Below, in pieces: positions 25,125 to 37,100 of a stretch of DNA of 64,000 nt. How positions within the stretch are numbered: the first letter of the stretch is position 1; every line of letters starts with the position of its first letter. Where the stretch lies: assembly GCA_021464415.1 (NCBI GenBank), contig CM038467.1, forward strand, positions 25,266,011 through 25,330,010, written 5' to 3'. The translations under genes and the position numbers were made by a program. Source of the DNA: Lonicera japonica (taxonomy: Eukaryota > Streptophyta > Magnoliopsida > Dipsacales > Caprifoliaceae). The notes under the pieces were generated by a model. The model searched no databases. It saw only the letters and a program-made list of their open reading frames with translations, and was not told the DNA's origin.

Positions 25125-26029
25125 CCAACAAGGACAGCATCGGCTATGGTAAATGTTTATCGAATGCTACTTTTGCCATTCGTCTACCATTCCATTCCCC
25201 CTCTCCCACTATTACCACAACCGTTGCATGAAATAATGGTTAAATTATAAACTTTCTCCATACCTGTGGAGATGGTCTTACAAGAATTCTGAATTCACCC
25301 TTTGTAATATATATGTGTGTGTAGAGAATGAAATATACCACTTCTGTGCCAAGGCCTTTGCAGTATCTTTTTTTTGTGCGTAAATGGTCAATTGGGTTCG
25401 TAAAAATAAAGACATAAAAATAAGCGTAATGTTTATTTATCAGTAAATTAATCTGATAAAGTGGCCTCGATCATGATGAAAAATTTGCACCATGTAAAAG
25501 AAATTCATAAACACTTATATTTGTATGCGTACAAAAAACACATATAACACTTATTAAATATGTGTAGTAATCCAAATGTAGCAAGAATATATGTTTGAGT
25601 GTGAGTAACTAAAAATATAGTTTAGGGGTATTTGATAAGCACATTTTGAAACACTTTGAACACCCCCAATTTATATTTCTTAGTCACATTAATTTAATAT
25701 ATATTATTTTTGGTTTTAGGTAAAAACTAAAAAACTCCCAAGGTGAGGTGAATATGGCAATGCTCATTCTTGTTGAAATGGTTGAAGATATCATATGCGA
25801 TCCTTAAAGTTTTAAGTTAAATCTTCGGTACAATCATTCAACAAAGGCCAAGTTGAAAGAAGAATCATGCATGTCATTGAAGTGAGTGCTGGTAGAGTTA
25901 TCAATAGTATAGTTTTACATCCACAACTTATTTTTCTAACTTTTTTACATAAAATAATTGTGTTTTATACCATTTTTCATGTTGATATCAACAAAATCTT
26001 AAAATCATAAAACACTTACCATGCTGGCG

Positions 26030-28200
26030 TCTAGCCCGAGGCACCAACTGGACCCGCTAGTCCGCATATATAGTAACAATATTATTCCCAACTTAAACAC
26101 CCATGTGCCATAGGTGGGGTTTTAACTTGAAAGGCCCACACCTTATATTCCCATGTTGAGTTCTACAACTTTTCCATGTAGGATCAATGGTTTGAGCCAA
26201 CTATTCTCAACAATCTCCACCTTAGATCAAACTAGTTCACCATGGCTCCACCTTAGACTAACACCGGTCCACTAGCTCCACCTTGGTCCTATACCATAGT
26301 CCATTATGAATTTACCTTTGAACTGTCCATATAGATTACGACTCAACAATGTCCATCTACAAGATTATTTACCTTTGGTCAATACACATCTCGAGGTACA
26401 CTATATTTCACCTTACTCGAGGAAACCAGCAAAACCACTTTGACAGCACCCTAGGTGTACGTAAACTGTAGCGACTCCACCCTCTGTTTCTCCGAGTTTA
26501 ACTCCACCACATGGATCCACTAAGTCCAGTTACCGGGATGTTTTTTGCAGCGACTTCACCCCCCGTTTTTTCTAGTTTAACTCCACCATAGGCTCCACCA
26601 AGTTCAGTTAACTAGGATGTTTTTTTGTAGCGACTTATTACCATAGGCTCCACCAAGTCCAGCTACGAGGACGGTTTTTTGTAGCGACTTATTACCATAG
26701 GCTCTACTAAGTCCAGCTACCGTGACGCTTTTTGTAGCGACTTATCACCTTAGGTTCTACCGAGTTCTTCCTGACTCTACCGAAATTCATCAATACTGGT
26801 ACTGCTTTCACAAGTTCGTGAATTTACCATCGACCTCTGATACTAATTATTGTGTCCCACCGGATATGGGTCGAGCCTGGAGCAGCCAATCGAGCCCGTC
26901 GATCCGCGTAACATAGTAACAATATTGTCCTCAACTTAAACACCTTTGGGTCATAGGTGTGGGGTTTTAACTTAAAAAGTTTCGTTACTATGGGATGACA
27001 CTCTCCCTTACTTATATATCTATGTTGAGTTTTGCAATTTTTTTATGTGGAATTAATTGGTTTGTGCCAATCCATTCTCAACAATCTCCATCCTTAGATC
27101 AAGCTAGTCCACATTGGCTCCACCTTGGACTAACACCAGCCCACCTGGCTCCACTTGAACCTATACCATAGTTCACCATGAATCCATCTTTGAACTGCCC
27201 ATGGAGATCACCACTTCAACAATGTTCCATCTGCAAGATCGTCTACCTTTCGTCAGTGCACATCTCGAGGTACACCATATTTCACCTTTACTCGAAGAAC
27301 ATGCACAATTACCTTGACAGTAGCACCCTGGGTGTACGTATGCTATGGCAACTTCACCCCCGGTTTCTCCGAGTCTAACTCCACCATAGGCTCCATTAAG
27401 TTCAGCTACCGAGATGTTTTTTGTAGCGACTTATCACCTTAGGCTCTACCAAATTCTTCCTGACTCCACCAAGCCCAGTTACTAGTACTGCTTCATAAGT
27501 ATGTGGATCCACCATCGAATTCTGATACCAATTGTTTTGTCCACCAGCACATGGGTCGGGCCCGGGGTATCAATCGGGCCCGACGGTCTGCGCATATAAT
27601 AACGATATTGTCCCCAACTTAAACACTTTTTGTATCATAGGTGTGGAGTTTTAACTTAAAATACCTTGCTACCTATGGGGTGACATTCCCCTACTTATAT
27701 ATCCATATTGAGTTCTACAAATTTTTTATGTGGTATCAATGGTTGGCTCCCGAGTGTATGTAGGCTACAGCGTAGCGACTCTACCTCCGGCTTCTCTGAG
27801 TTTAACTCCACCATAAGTTTCACCAAGTTCAGGTACCGTGATGTTTTTTTTGTAGCGACTTATTACCTTAGGCTCTACCGAGTTCTTCCTAACTCAACCA
27901 AGTCCATCTATTGGTGCTGCTTCATAAGTTCATGGATTTACCATCGACCTCTAATACTAATTGTTGTGCTCATCGGCATATGGGTCGGGCCCGGGGCGCC
28001 AACCGGATCCGTCAGTCCGTACACGTAATAACGATATTGTCTCAAACTTAAACATATTTGGGCCACATGTGTGAGGTTTTAACTTAAAATGTCTCGTTAC
28101 TATGGGGTAACACTCTCCCACTTATATATCCATGTTGAGTTTTACAAACTTTTTATGTGGGATCAATGGTTTGAGGCAACCATTATTAACACCCTCTATA
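26030..28200. repeat. Degenerate tandem-repeat block
   Basis: Similar segments recur in direct orientation about four times. One marker (a CCGTNNGTCCGC-like string followed by ATAGTAACAATATTGTCC) falls near 26053, 26890, 27578 and 28009. Other shared strings are TTTTTTGTAGCGACTTAT, GGCTCCACCAAGT and TATATCCATGTTGAGTT. Unit length varies (about 840, 680 and 430 bp), so copies have internal deletions. No coding potential was recognised; the source could be an old LTR retroelement. Confidence 0.65.
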
Positions 28201-28784
28201 TGGGATGAGCTCAGCCACTCCAAATTTCTGCTATATGAAAGTAGAGATATGGTGCCGCGCCCCTGCAGCTCAGACATTTAAAAGAATAAATGTTATTACC
28301 ATTAGAACATTCATTATTTAGTTATAAGAATCTATACATAATGAATCATATTTCAAAGCGTGTGTCGCCAATTCTAGTATATATGCGGAGATAATAGGGG
28401 ACCTTAAAGGGAGGAGGATGGAGGAGAGTAGTTGTATAAGATGAAGAAGGAGATCATGGGGGTTGTAAGGTCTGTTGGGCTATGCTCCCATATGTATGCG
28501 ACGACGTATTCATCACCCTTACGGCTTTCATCTTCCCCTTTCTCTGATTCTTTAACGAACATGTACTGTATGTGTGAGAGAAATAATGTACTGATTACTG
28601 GGAATATCTCTTTAATTCAAAACTATTTTTTCGGCCCCTAATGTTAATATTGAACCGTGGTACTCATATACATATTGACATTTTTCATTTTTATTTTATT
28701 ATTATTATATATACTCTCTTTTTTACGGAATGATATTTTGTAGCAGGTTTTCGCGCTATTCATGTAATTTGATGATTGCTTCTC
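28200..28784. other. Unassigned intergenic stretch
   Basis: An open frame at 28432-28641 begins MYKMKKEIMGVVRSVGL and is Ser-rich. I do not recognise it, it has no visible splice partner, and nothing conserved surrounds it. No repeat structure was found. Confidence 0.3.
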
Positions 28785-29009
28785 CCTATACATATCCATG
28801 GTTTGTAATGTCAAGAAGTCCCTCCAGGACCGTCAAGTTTAAAAATTTTCTTTTATTCACCGTGAGGGTAACAATGTAGCTCATCGCCTAGTTAAGTATG
28901 CTCGGTAAGTTGATAATGGTATGCCTTGAATAGAAGAGGCTTCAATATTCTTGACCTCTCCTCTTTCATATATAATGCACTTCTATTGCTTAATTCTAAA
29001 CAAAAAAAA
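28785..29009 (+). mobile_element. LINE 3' end with RNase H tail
   Basis: The plus strand encodes FSFIHREGNNVAHRLVKYAR followed by a stop, the typical end of the RNase H domain of plant L1-type LINEs. About 100 bp of 3' UTR and an A-run (29001-29009) follow. Stops upstream and the lack of more coding sequence show strong 5' truncation and decay. Confidence 0.7.
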
Positions 29010-29518
29010 ACTCATCCTTCATTCTTTACTTAACCAATCAAAATTTTAGAACAGTGCTAAATATAGTTTGTTTCTATACAATTTTTTTTTTTATATATAC
29101 AAATTATGTGATACACTGATACTAATTCACTACAATATAAGACAAACGCTCGTTACAAATTTCATCATTTTATATATAGAAACAAACTAGTATAAAAAAA
29201 GTAAGATTAAAATTTTCGTTATTTCTTATTTGCCATTTACTAATCTAATGATATTTAGTTTCAATATCAAAATTGAATTTAAACTGTTTTTTAGCTAAAT
29301 ATACAAATTCTTTCCTGTATAAAAAGAGACTAACAAATTTTTAAAGTTTTATTTATGGTTGATAATTCCATTAAACAATTCAACTTTTAAATGCTAAAAG
29401 TTATAACTCTCATGTATAATATAAAGTTATGAATTAGGGGTGCTTGTATGGTCCGATCGATCACGTTTTTAAATTATATTTTCGGACTAGATCCACATTG
29501 TTTGATTTGTAATATTAA

Positions 29519-29903
29519 GGACATGTTTGGTTGTTCACTATTTTTTTTTTCCCAAAATTTTAAAAACTCAACTCAAAACCAACTCTACTTTCACACTTCC
29601 CAAAATTTATTTCACTATACTTTCTCTCTCTAAATTTTTTTTTAAAACGCCATAACTTTAAATCCAAAAATCCAAAAATAATAAAAAATATATATTTGAA
29701 ACCTACTCATCGAGATCTATAAAATAAGATCCATTGTGACTATTTTTTGAATTTTTTTATGCATTTTTTTCATTGGTTGAAAAAAAGTCAAACAAAACTA
29801 AATTCACTTTTCAACATAAAAACTTCAACTCAAAACATTCAACCAAACACCAAATTTTTAAAAACTTATCTAGAAAAAAAAAAGAGAGGCACCAAACACC
29901 ACC
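29519..29903. mobile_element. Tourist-like MITE
   Basis: Ends GGACATGTTTGGTT and ACCAAACACCACC, TAA flanks (29516-29518, 29904-29906), 385 bp. The interior is closely similar to the copy at 5986-6473 in opposite orientation, including ATTGGTTGAAAAAAAGTCAA. It lies about 900 bp upstream of the helicase start codon. Confidence 0.85.
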
Positions 29904-29909
29904 TAAAAG

Positions 29910-30700
29910 TCCGACTGAGGTAGGTTTGGTCGATTTGTTGGGATGGGCTTGGACAATTTTTGCAATTGGGCCATTATACATTTTACTTTAATTTTCCGAT
30001 TTGAATTGGTTAACCCTTTATTATATTTACATATTTAACAATTTATTTTATTTTTTTGTTTACAGTTGGTATTTTATGTTTTAACTTTGCAACTTTGCAA
30101 CTATGTAATTCATATTAACTCCTTTCGAATATTAACAAGTGAATAATTTTAGAGAGACCTAAAAATTAGAGTTAAAAAAAGATGTCTTAAATAATGGGCG
30201 GTGTTATTTTCATTTTTTATTTTTGTCACAAACACATCACTTGTCATAAACACTCTCCAAAAGTAAAATTTTAATTACTAGCGCTATTTAAAACTCGCTT
30301 AATAAAAGGTAACTACAAATGCACATACTCACTTCACTTGAGCCAAGAGGTTCATACTAAGAATAATAATTGGATATTTTTCACATAAAATGTTTAAGTT
30401 GGGTGAATAATTCTATTTCCACTTTCAATAACATTTAATTTTATTTTTATTTTTTATTCAATACTTGAGCACCGAATAAAAGTTTGTTATTTGATTTTCG
30501 TTCCATATATTATACGAGGCATAAGTTTTGAATAAGCTACCAGCAATTAATTTTGGTAGATCGTAAGTTCTCGTTAAACCATCCGTAAATCCAACACGAA
30601 ACGCAACCTTCAGTACAGTGAAAATTGAAAGACCTCCCCTTTCTAAAAGTTTTCTATTTTCTCTGCATTTCAATTCTTCTTTCACCTTCACCATCTCCGT
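29910..30700. other. Upstream region of the helicase gene
   Basis: AT-rich with no coding signal that I can support. It presumably contains the promoter of the helicase gene. A minus-strand open frame at 30458-30694 covers the leader region and looks fortuitous. Confidence 0.35.
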
Positions 30701-30713
30701 TCAATCTCTCTCT

Positions 30714-30725
30714 CTCTATATATAC
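30714..30725 (+). promoter_or_regulatory. Possible TATA box of the helicase gene
   Basis: CTATATATACAC follows a CT-rich tract about 80 bp upstream of the start codon, and CA-rich leader follows it. Position and sequence suit a plant TATA box with a short 5' UTR; there is no direct evidence of the start site. Confidence 0.4.
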
Positions 30726-30801
30726 ACACAGACAGACAGACACACAATAATTATACACAAAAAAAATTAATTAATAAAACAATTACACTGAATAAACACG
30801 T

Positions 30802-33800
30802 ATGGCTCCGAAGAAGAAACAGCAGCAGAAGCAGAAATCGGCTTCATCATCATCTTCATCGAAAACCAGAACTCAGTCTTCTTCTTCTTCCACCGGTCCT
30901 AAACTACAGATATCGGCGGAGAACGAGAACAGGCTTCGCCGACTGTTGCTCAACTCCGGCCGCCCCAATCCCTCTACTACTCCGGCTCCTGTCGACGACT
31001 CTCTCTCCAAAGCTCAAAAGGCGAGGAGGCTTCGCTCTATTTACGAGAAGCTCTCTTGTGAAGGTTTCACTGATGATCACATTGAACAAGCTCTCTCCGC
31101 TCTCAAGGTTTTTCCTAATTTTACATTAGATAATTTATTTAGGTACACATGTGTAGAAAACAGTAATTTTTACCTTTTGTAATGCATACGTGCTCTAGCT
31201 GCTTTGCTTGTCATACTGTGAGGAGCAAATGCAGAACAAAATAATAGCTACCTGATAAGTGAATTCAAAGCAATTTAGGTTTTAAAGTGCAAGAATAGTA
31301 CCTACGAGCTTTAACTGGTACTGGAAAATGCTTGGTTACTATTGATATCCATTTATGTATGTATGTGTATATATAATATAATTTCTCTGACGATCACATT
31401 GAAGGCGCTCTCTCTGTGATCAAGGTTGTTCAATTTTTTTAAGAGAATTTAGTTACATATATGTGCACAAACAGTAATTTCTTTCGTAATAAATATATGT
31501 CCTAGCTATTTTTCTTTCCATATGCTGAGAAACAAATGCAAATTAAAATAATAGCTACCTCAGAAATGAATTCGAACCATTTTAGGTTTTAAGATTATTT
31601 TTTTAGTTGTTGATAGTTCCTTTGGCAAGGGTTCTCACAAGCCGTGGTTTCTAAAAGCCTTGCTTTGTTTTACAACTTTGTCCGGCCATTTAGATATTTC
31701 TTTCCAGTGGGTAATGTTCAATAAGTTGCAATACTTCTTACAGTTTCTTTCCGGCCATTTAGATATTTCTTCGAATAGTAGTGTTTATTGACAGGATTAT
31801 GGTTTTGTTATTTGTTGGTATGTTTGTGTGTGATCTATATCGCTGCAGCGAGCATTCTATTTTTTGATGGATGTCACTAAGATAGTGATAGTTTTTTTTA
31901 CTTGTATGACTATTTTTTTTCGCTGATTGTAACTGCCAGTTCTCTTTGTATTTTCTATGTGGGTAACGTTCAATAAGTTGCAATACTTCTTACAGTTTCT
32001 TTTTCTATTTTGAATTTTGGTTGCTTTCCGAATGCGTCAGGAAACCTTATTATAATGTCATATGGGTTATGTAATTGACATTGAAGGGTTTCTTTTCTTG
32101 TTATTGTGAAGGAGAATGCTACTTTTGAGGCTGCTTTGGACTGGCTATGTTTGAACTTGCCTGGTAATGAGCTTCCATTGAAGTTTTCCAGTGGCACATC
32201 TCTGCAAACAAATGAAGGTATTCTTAAGATTACCCTCTTTATATTTTGTTATAGTTAGTCAGTTAGACAATGTGTTGCTCATTTTCTTCGAGTGTTAGTA
32301 TGAGGAGAATGTAAGTTTAGAACATGAATATGGTGCAACGCTCAATCCTACATCCAGGTGGTTCAGTTGGCGTTTTATCAACTGCACGAGAAGATTGGAG
32401 TCCTCCAATTGATTCATTACCTGCTATTGAGGACGAAAGGCCAGAAGTTTCTGTCAAAATTAGGGAGCGGCAAAATGATGATTCTCTTGGTTCTTGGCAG
32501 CAATCTCAAGCCGATTGGATCCGCCAGTATGTGGAGCAACAGCTGGAGGTACTTTGACAAAAAGCTATGGAAAATTACCTTCTATCTACCTTGTTGGTCT
32601 CGTCCATTAATACTTCATAATAGTCAAGGACTCCATGATTCTTCTGACCAGCTGCCCTTCATGACTAGATTAGTGCTGATCAGTTTCAACACAACCCGCT
32701 AACTCGACACAAATAGGCCAAGAAGTTAGCAGGTTTGGGCGAGCCATAAGATATTTAGGTTGTAATCCATAAATTGGTTGACCCTCTAGACATGATTAAA
32801 AAATGATCTCATGAACTTGGCAAAACACGACACAAATTTGCTATACGTGATACGTACAGAACAAAAAGCATATTAGGCTCAAAACCGGTTACACTATAAC
32901 CATATTGTCTATGGCAGCCATTTACATTCTTAGTTTGATCTACTGAACCTGTCTTTAAGATGTTCTATTTGTTGACTTGAAAGCCTATTCATTCATCCAG
33001 TCTTCAATCATGTGCTGTTGTTACTGTTTATCTCCTGCAGTGTGATTATCAAACTCATAAGCAGCCATATTTCTTCCCACCTGCTTCCACCATTTGTTGC
33101 TATAATATTACTGCTTCAATATTATAGTTTGTGGTGCGATTGTCCAAAGGCCTCTCTTCTTCTCCCTGTAACCTCTTTGAGTTATTCCCTTCTTTTTAAA
33201 TTAAGGGACTTGTGGTGATGGTGAGGCTTATCCGCCGTCAACGTGTTTGGCTGGATTGGCTCATTTGGTCTTGTGATCAACTTTATTTAGGCGGATGTTT
33301 CCCATGAGGTCAATGGATGGTTTGATGATTGCCCTGGGTTTTCTTTGCCTGAAATGTATCTAGATGTATTTGATAAAATTCTTATGTATGGTAATGGTAG
33401 TTGATAATGTGAAGCCCATCATTTCTGCTTTGTTCATTTGCAGGATGAATCTGAAACTTGGGAAGATGATGCTGTCAATGGTTCCATGAACAAGGTACTT
33501 TTGTTTCTTGTTGGTATATATAATGTTTGATGGAAATGCTCTTTGATGGCTGGTCCTCCTTGTTACCTGAATTCGCTTTTGCGCTGTGTAGTGATTCAGA
33601 CAAATTGTTAAAAGATAAACTTTGCAACCTTTATTTTATCTTTTTTGTTTTGGAATAGTAAAAATAAATTTGTTGATAATAACAACCATGCTGTAGACTT
33701 CACCATCTATGCTTTTTTCCATCCAAATATATATCTTTTTGATGACAATATTGGCAGTTATTGCCTAAATAACTCTTGTTGCATGTAATGTTTTTGTTAT

Positions 33801-34158
33801 TTTAGAAATATGTAAGTAAAAGATTTCTGTTCCCTATCACAAAAAGAAGACAAAAGAAGAAGAAGAAGAAGAAGAAGAAGAAGAAGAAGAATATAACTCT
33901 TGTTACATATTCTCCCTGTACCATCTCTTTTAGTTGGACACTGTGTTTGTTTCTTCACTTTCTTGATTTCTCTACTCAATATATTAGCAAGTTTAAACTC
34001 TGTATATTCTGGAAGATTGTTGCTTTACTTTTGTTTTAATAATTCAGTACCGTCTTCTTTTTATTCGATCACATTTTTACGAAGGTTTATGCGTGCTGTT
34101 ATCTCTGGCAAAGAAAGTGTTTTATGTTCCTTGAGATGTTGACGACGTTCTGAATACC

Positions 34159-34193
<35 letters not shown>

Positions 34194-37100
34194 CTACATA
34201 TTAAGTGAGAGGAAGGAGTTTTGGTTTGTCTGTTGAATTACAAAAATACCCTTATCATGCCGAAAATTACTAGAAATTAGCATAACTAAGGATTTGAACT
34301 TGTGACCTTAAACTTGAAAAGTGCATGTGCTTACCACTTAACCAAATGCCATCTTATGTTTTTAATGCGAGTAATTAATATGTATCATATGCACACACGT
34401 AGAGTGTGCCACAAGGCTAGTAATGTATATTGTATAATATTTTCTCCTTTGATAGATCCCACAACCAAGGTCTCAGGAGGCTATTGTCAAAGAGTACCAG
34501 AATGCACGGTTAGAAGCTATTAATGCTAAACAAAGAAAGGACAAGAAAGGCCAGGAACAAGCAGGCCAAATTATTCGCAAACTGAAGCAAGAGCTATCTG
34601 CCCTAGGTTAAACCAAATTTCTGAAAATCTAATGTCTCTGTAGCTTTGATTGTTTTGTAGCATTAATGTGCTGTGTGAATTTACTGAACAGGTCTGTCGG
34701 ATGACCTCTTGGAATCAGGATTTGAGATTCTTTCTATTCGCACATCTGTGGACACTGCGAATGATCCCATGCCTCGCAAGAACCTTGACGACGTTCCTTT
34801 AAACAACTTTGAAGTTGGTTTGGGTCCGGTTGTGCATGAGGTGGAGTCAAAAGTTGATGGAAATGTTATGGAGAACTGTAGCTTAAAAGAGTTATCGACT
34901 GAAGACATTTCCTCAACTGCTCCTAGTAATGATGCAACTGCTTTAGAAGAGGAATCCGGAGATGTAGAGCTTGGTAATTTCTTCTTGGAAGATGCTTCAT
35001 CTGCTGAAGTTTTGCCTCCTGAAGTAGTGAAACTTCAAAAGAAAGAGAAGATGAGAGAATTATTAAGTGGGAAGAATCTGGAAAAGCTAGAGGGCTTTTG
35101 GAAGAAGGTATTTGCATTGCGATGAGCTTATTATTGAAATACTTGCTTATGGAGGAGTTCAATATTGTTATGAATCATCTCTCCCAAAAGCTTAAGCTGT
35201 TAGGAGAAGGAACCGCAATGAATATCATGCTTAACACCTTCCCTCAGGTGCGACCCCATACTCGCACGTGGAGAGCAAACAAATTTCGAAATTCGAATTT
35301 CGGATTAATAAATGGGGAATGGAGGTGCCAAGGCTTGAACCTTGGACCTCCCAGAAAACCAACCTCTGATATCATGTTATGAACCATCTCTCCCAAAAGC
35401 TTAAGCTGTTAGGAGAAGGAACCGCAATGAATATCATGCTTAACAAATATTAAATATATGACACATCATAAATTTGGTATATGTGTATGCTCTGTTGTAC
35501 TATTTTACTTGGGCAGATCTTGAGTATGTAATGTAAATAAGAAAATAATCTGAAGTCAGATTTTTGTGCTAGAACCTATGCTGGCTGAAACCAAACATTA
35601 TAAGTGATTTCTTTCATGTTTTACAAATAAATAGGCAATTTACAATCTGGGTTATCTCACACCCTGTTTGTTGTGGTGTTACACTTTTGTTTGGCCTCAT
35701 TTTACTTTCTTTTGTTGGTTTGTTTTGTTATACAATATGATACCTGTTTCTGTTTTGTGGTCCAAAATGGCAGGGTGACCCACAAAAGATTCCTAAAGCT
35801 GTTCTTCACCAACTTTGTCAAAGATTTGGGTGGGACGCACCGAAATACAATAAAGTGCTTGGTAAAGGAGATCGACCTAGTTATACTGTTAGTGTACTCC
35901 GAAAATCTAGTGGGAGGGGTAAGAGCAGAAAAGCTGGAGGGCTTGTCACTCTTCAGCTGCCTAGTCCAGATGAAATTTCTGAAACTGCTGAGGTACATTC
36001 TTTTGGCCCATATGCCACCTTATGTATAGTTTGAAGTTATTGTCATTGGCATTATATGCTCACAGCATAAACCAAAAAATGGCGAGGAATGCAACCATCC
36101 TATTAACATTTGAGAATTGATGCATTCTCAAAATAATTTTGAATTTCTGGTTTTGGCAGCTTCTAATGCATGTTAATCTGGCACTTATCATTTTCTAACT
36201 GTTATTTGACACTTGCGAATAACATATAATCCTAGGTCATTTTTTATTCAATAATTAAATCTCCATTAGATAGTGCCACAAGGAGGTGGAACCAGAATTA
36301 TAGAATGTGTATAGAAAGGAGGATTAGATAGAATCCGAGCAACAGCGTGGAGCTAAGCCGAAAAATATGGCTCCCCGGAACAGGCTAAAACAACGGACAT
36401 GAATAACTAGAACTGCTTTCATAGTGCAAGATCCTTGTTGAGATTTGTATATATGTTATTTATAGAATGTGTATATTTAGGAGATAATTAGGAAATCCTT
36501 ATTAGAAGGAAATATCCTTATTTTTAGGGTCTCTTGTGTATATATTGATGTACTCCTTTTTTCAATAATTAATAACAATTCTTTTCACAAACTCTCATAA
36601 ACTTGCATGGTATCAGAGGAAAATAAGATCTTCCTGTTTTGAGTTCTTAGTCATAGTTCCGCTATCACCGGCGGGCGATACACATTGTCGCCCGCCGGAC
36701 CACTTTCATAGTCATCCCACTATACGAGTATACTCTTCCGTTGTCACTAAAACCACAGCTGCCACCTCACCTGGCAGTCACTGTCTTGTCACCTTTGCCA
36801 GCTGTTCTCTTATCGTCTTGCTGCCGTTACTGTTGCTGCTGCCAAACGGCCGTTGTTGCCTCACCGCTGCCTAACCATCACCCAGATTATTTACTTACAT
36901 CGTTAACCAATTCCAGTGGTTTATTCTCAATTCACCATCACTGCCTCAGCATAACCATATTAAACAACCACCATCATTAATCCACCACCATATATATACC
37001 CAACCAATATCCATTAACCCCATCATCCATTTTCAAACTCAATTCACCCAGATTTTTTTTTCTTTCGCTCCACCTTCAATGAAAATCAACACAAAAAGTT

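Larger units (their letters stand above)
21840..25277. mobile_element. MITE interrupted by a hAT element
   Basis: Ends GACCATCTCCATCAGGTATG and CATACCTGTGGAGATGGTC are inverted repeats with TTA flanks (21837-21839, 25278-25280). After removal of the nested hAT and one copy of its 8-bp duplication, the MITE would be about 445 bp and non-coding. Confidence 0.75.

Noticed and set aside
28432..28641. Small gene beginning MYKMKKEIMGVV
   Set aside because: No homology that I recognise, no splice partners, and it lies among decayed repeats.
31383..31424. A real alternative exon encoding [12 protein letters not shown]
   Set aside because: No AG acceptor immediately upstream; better explained as a duplicated segment.
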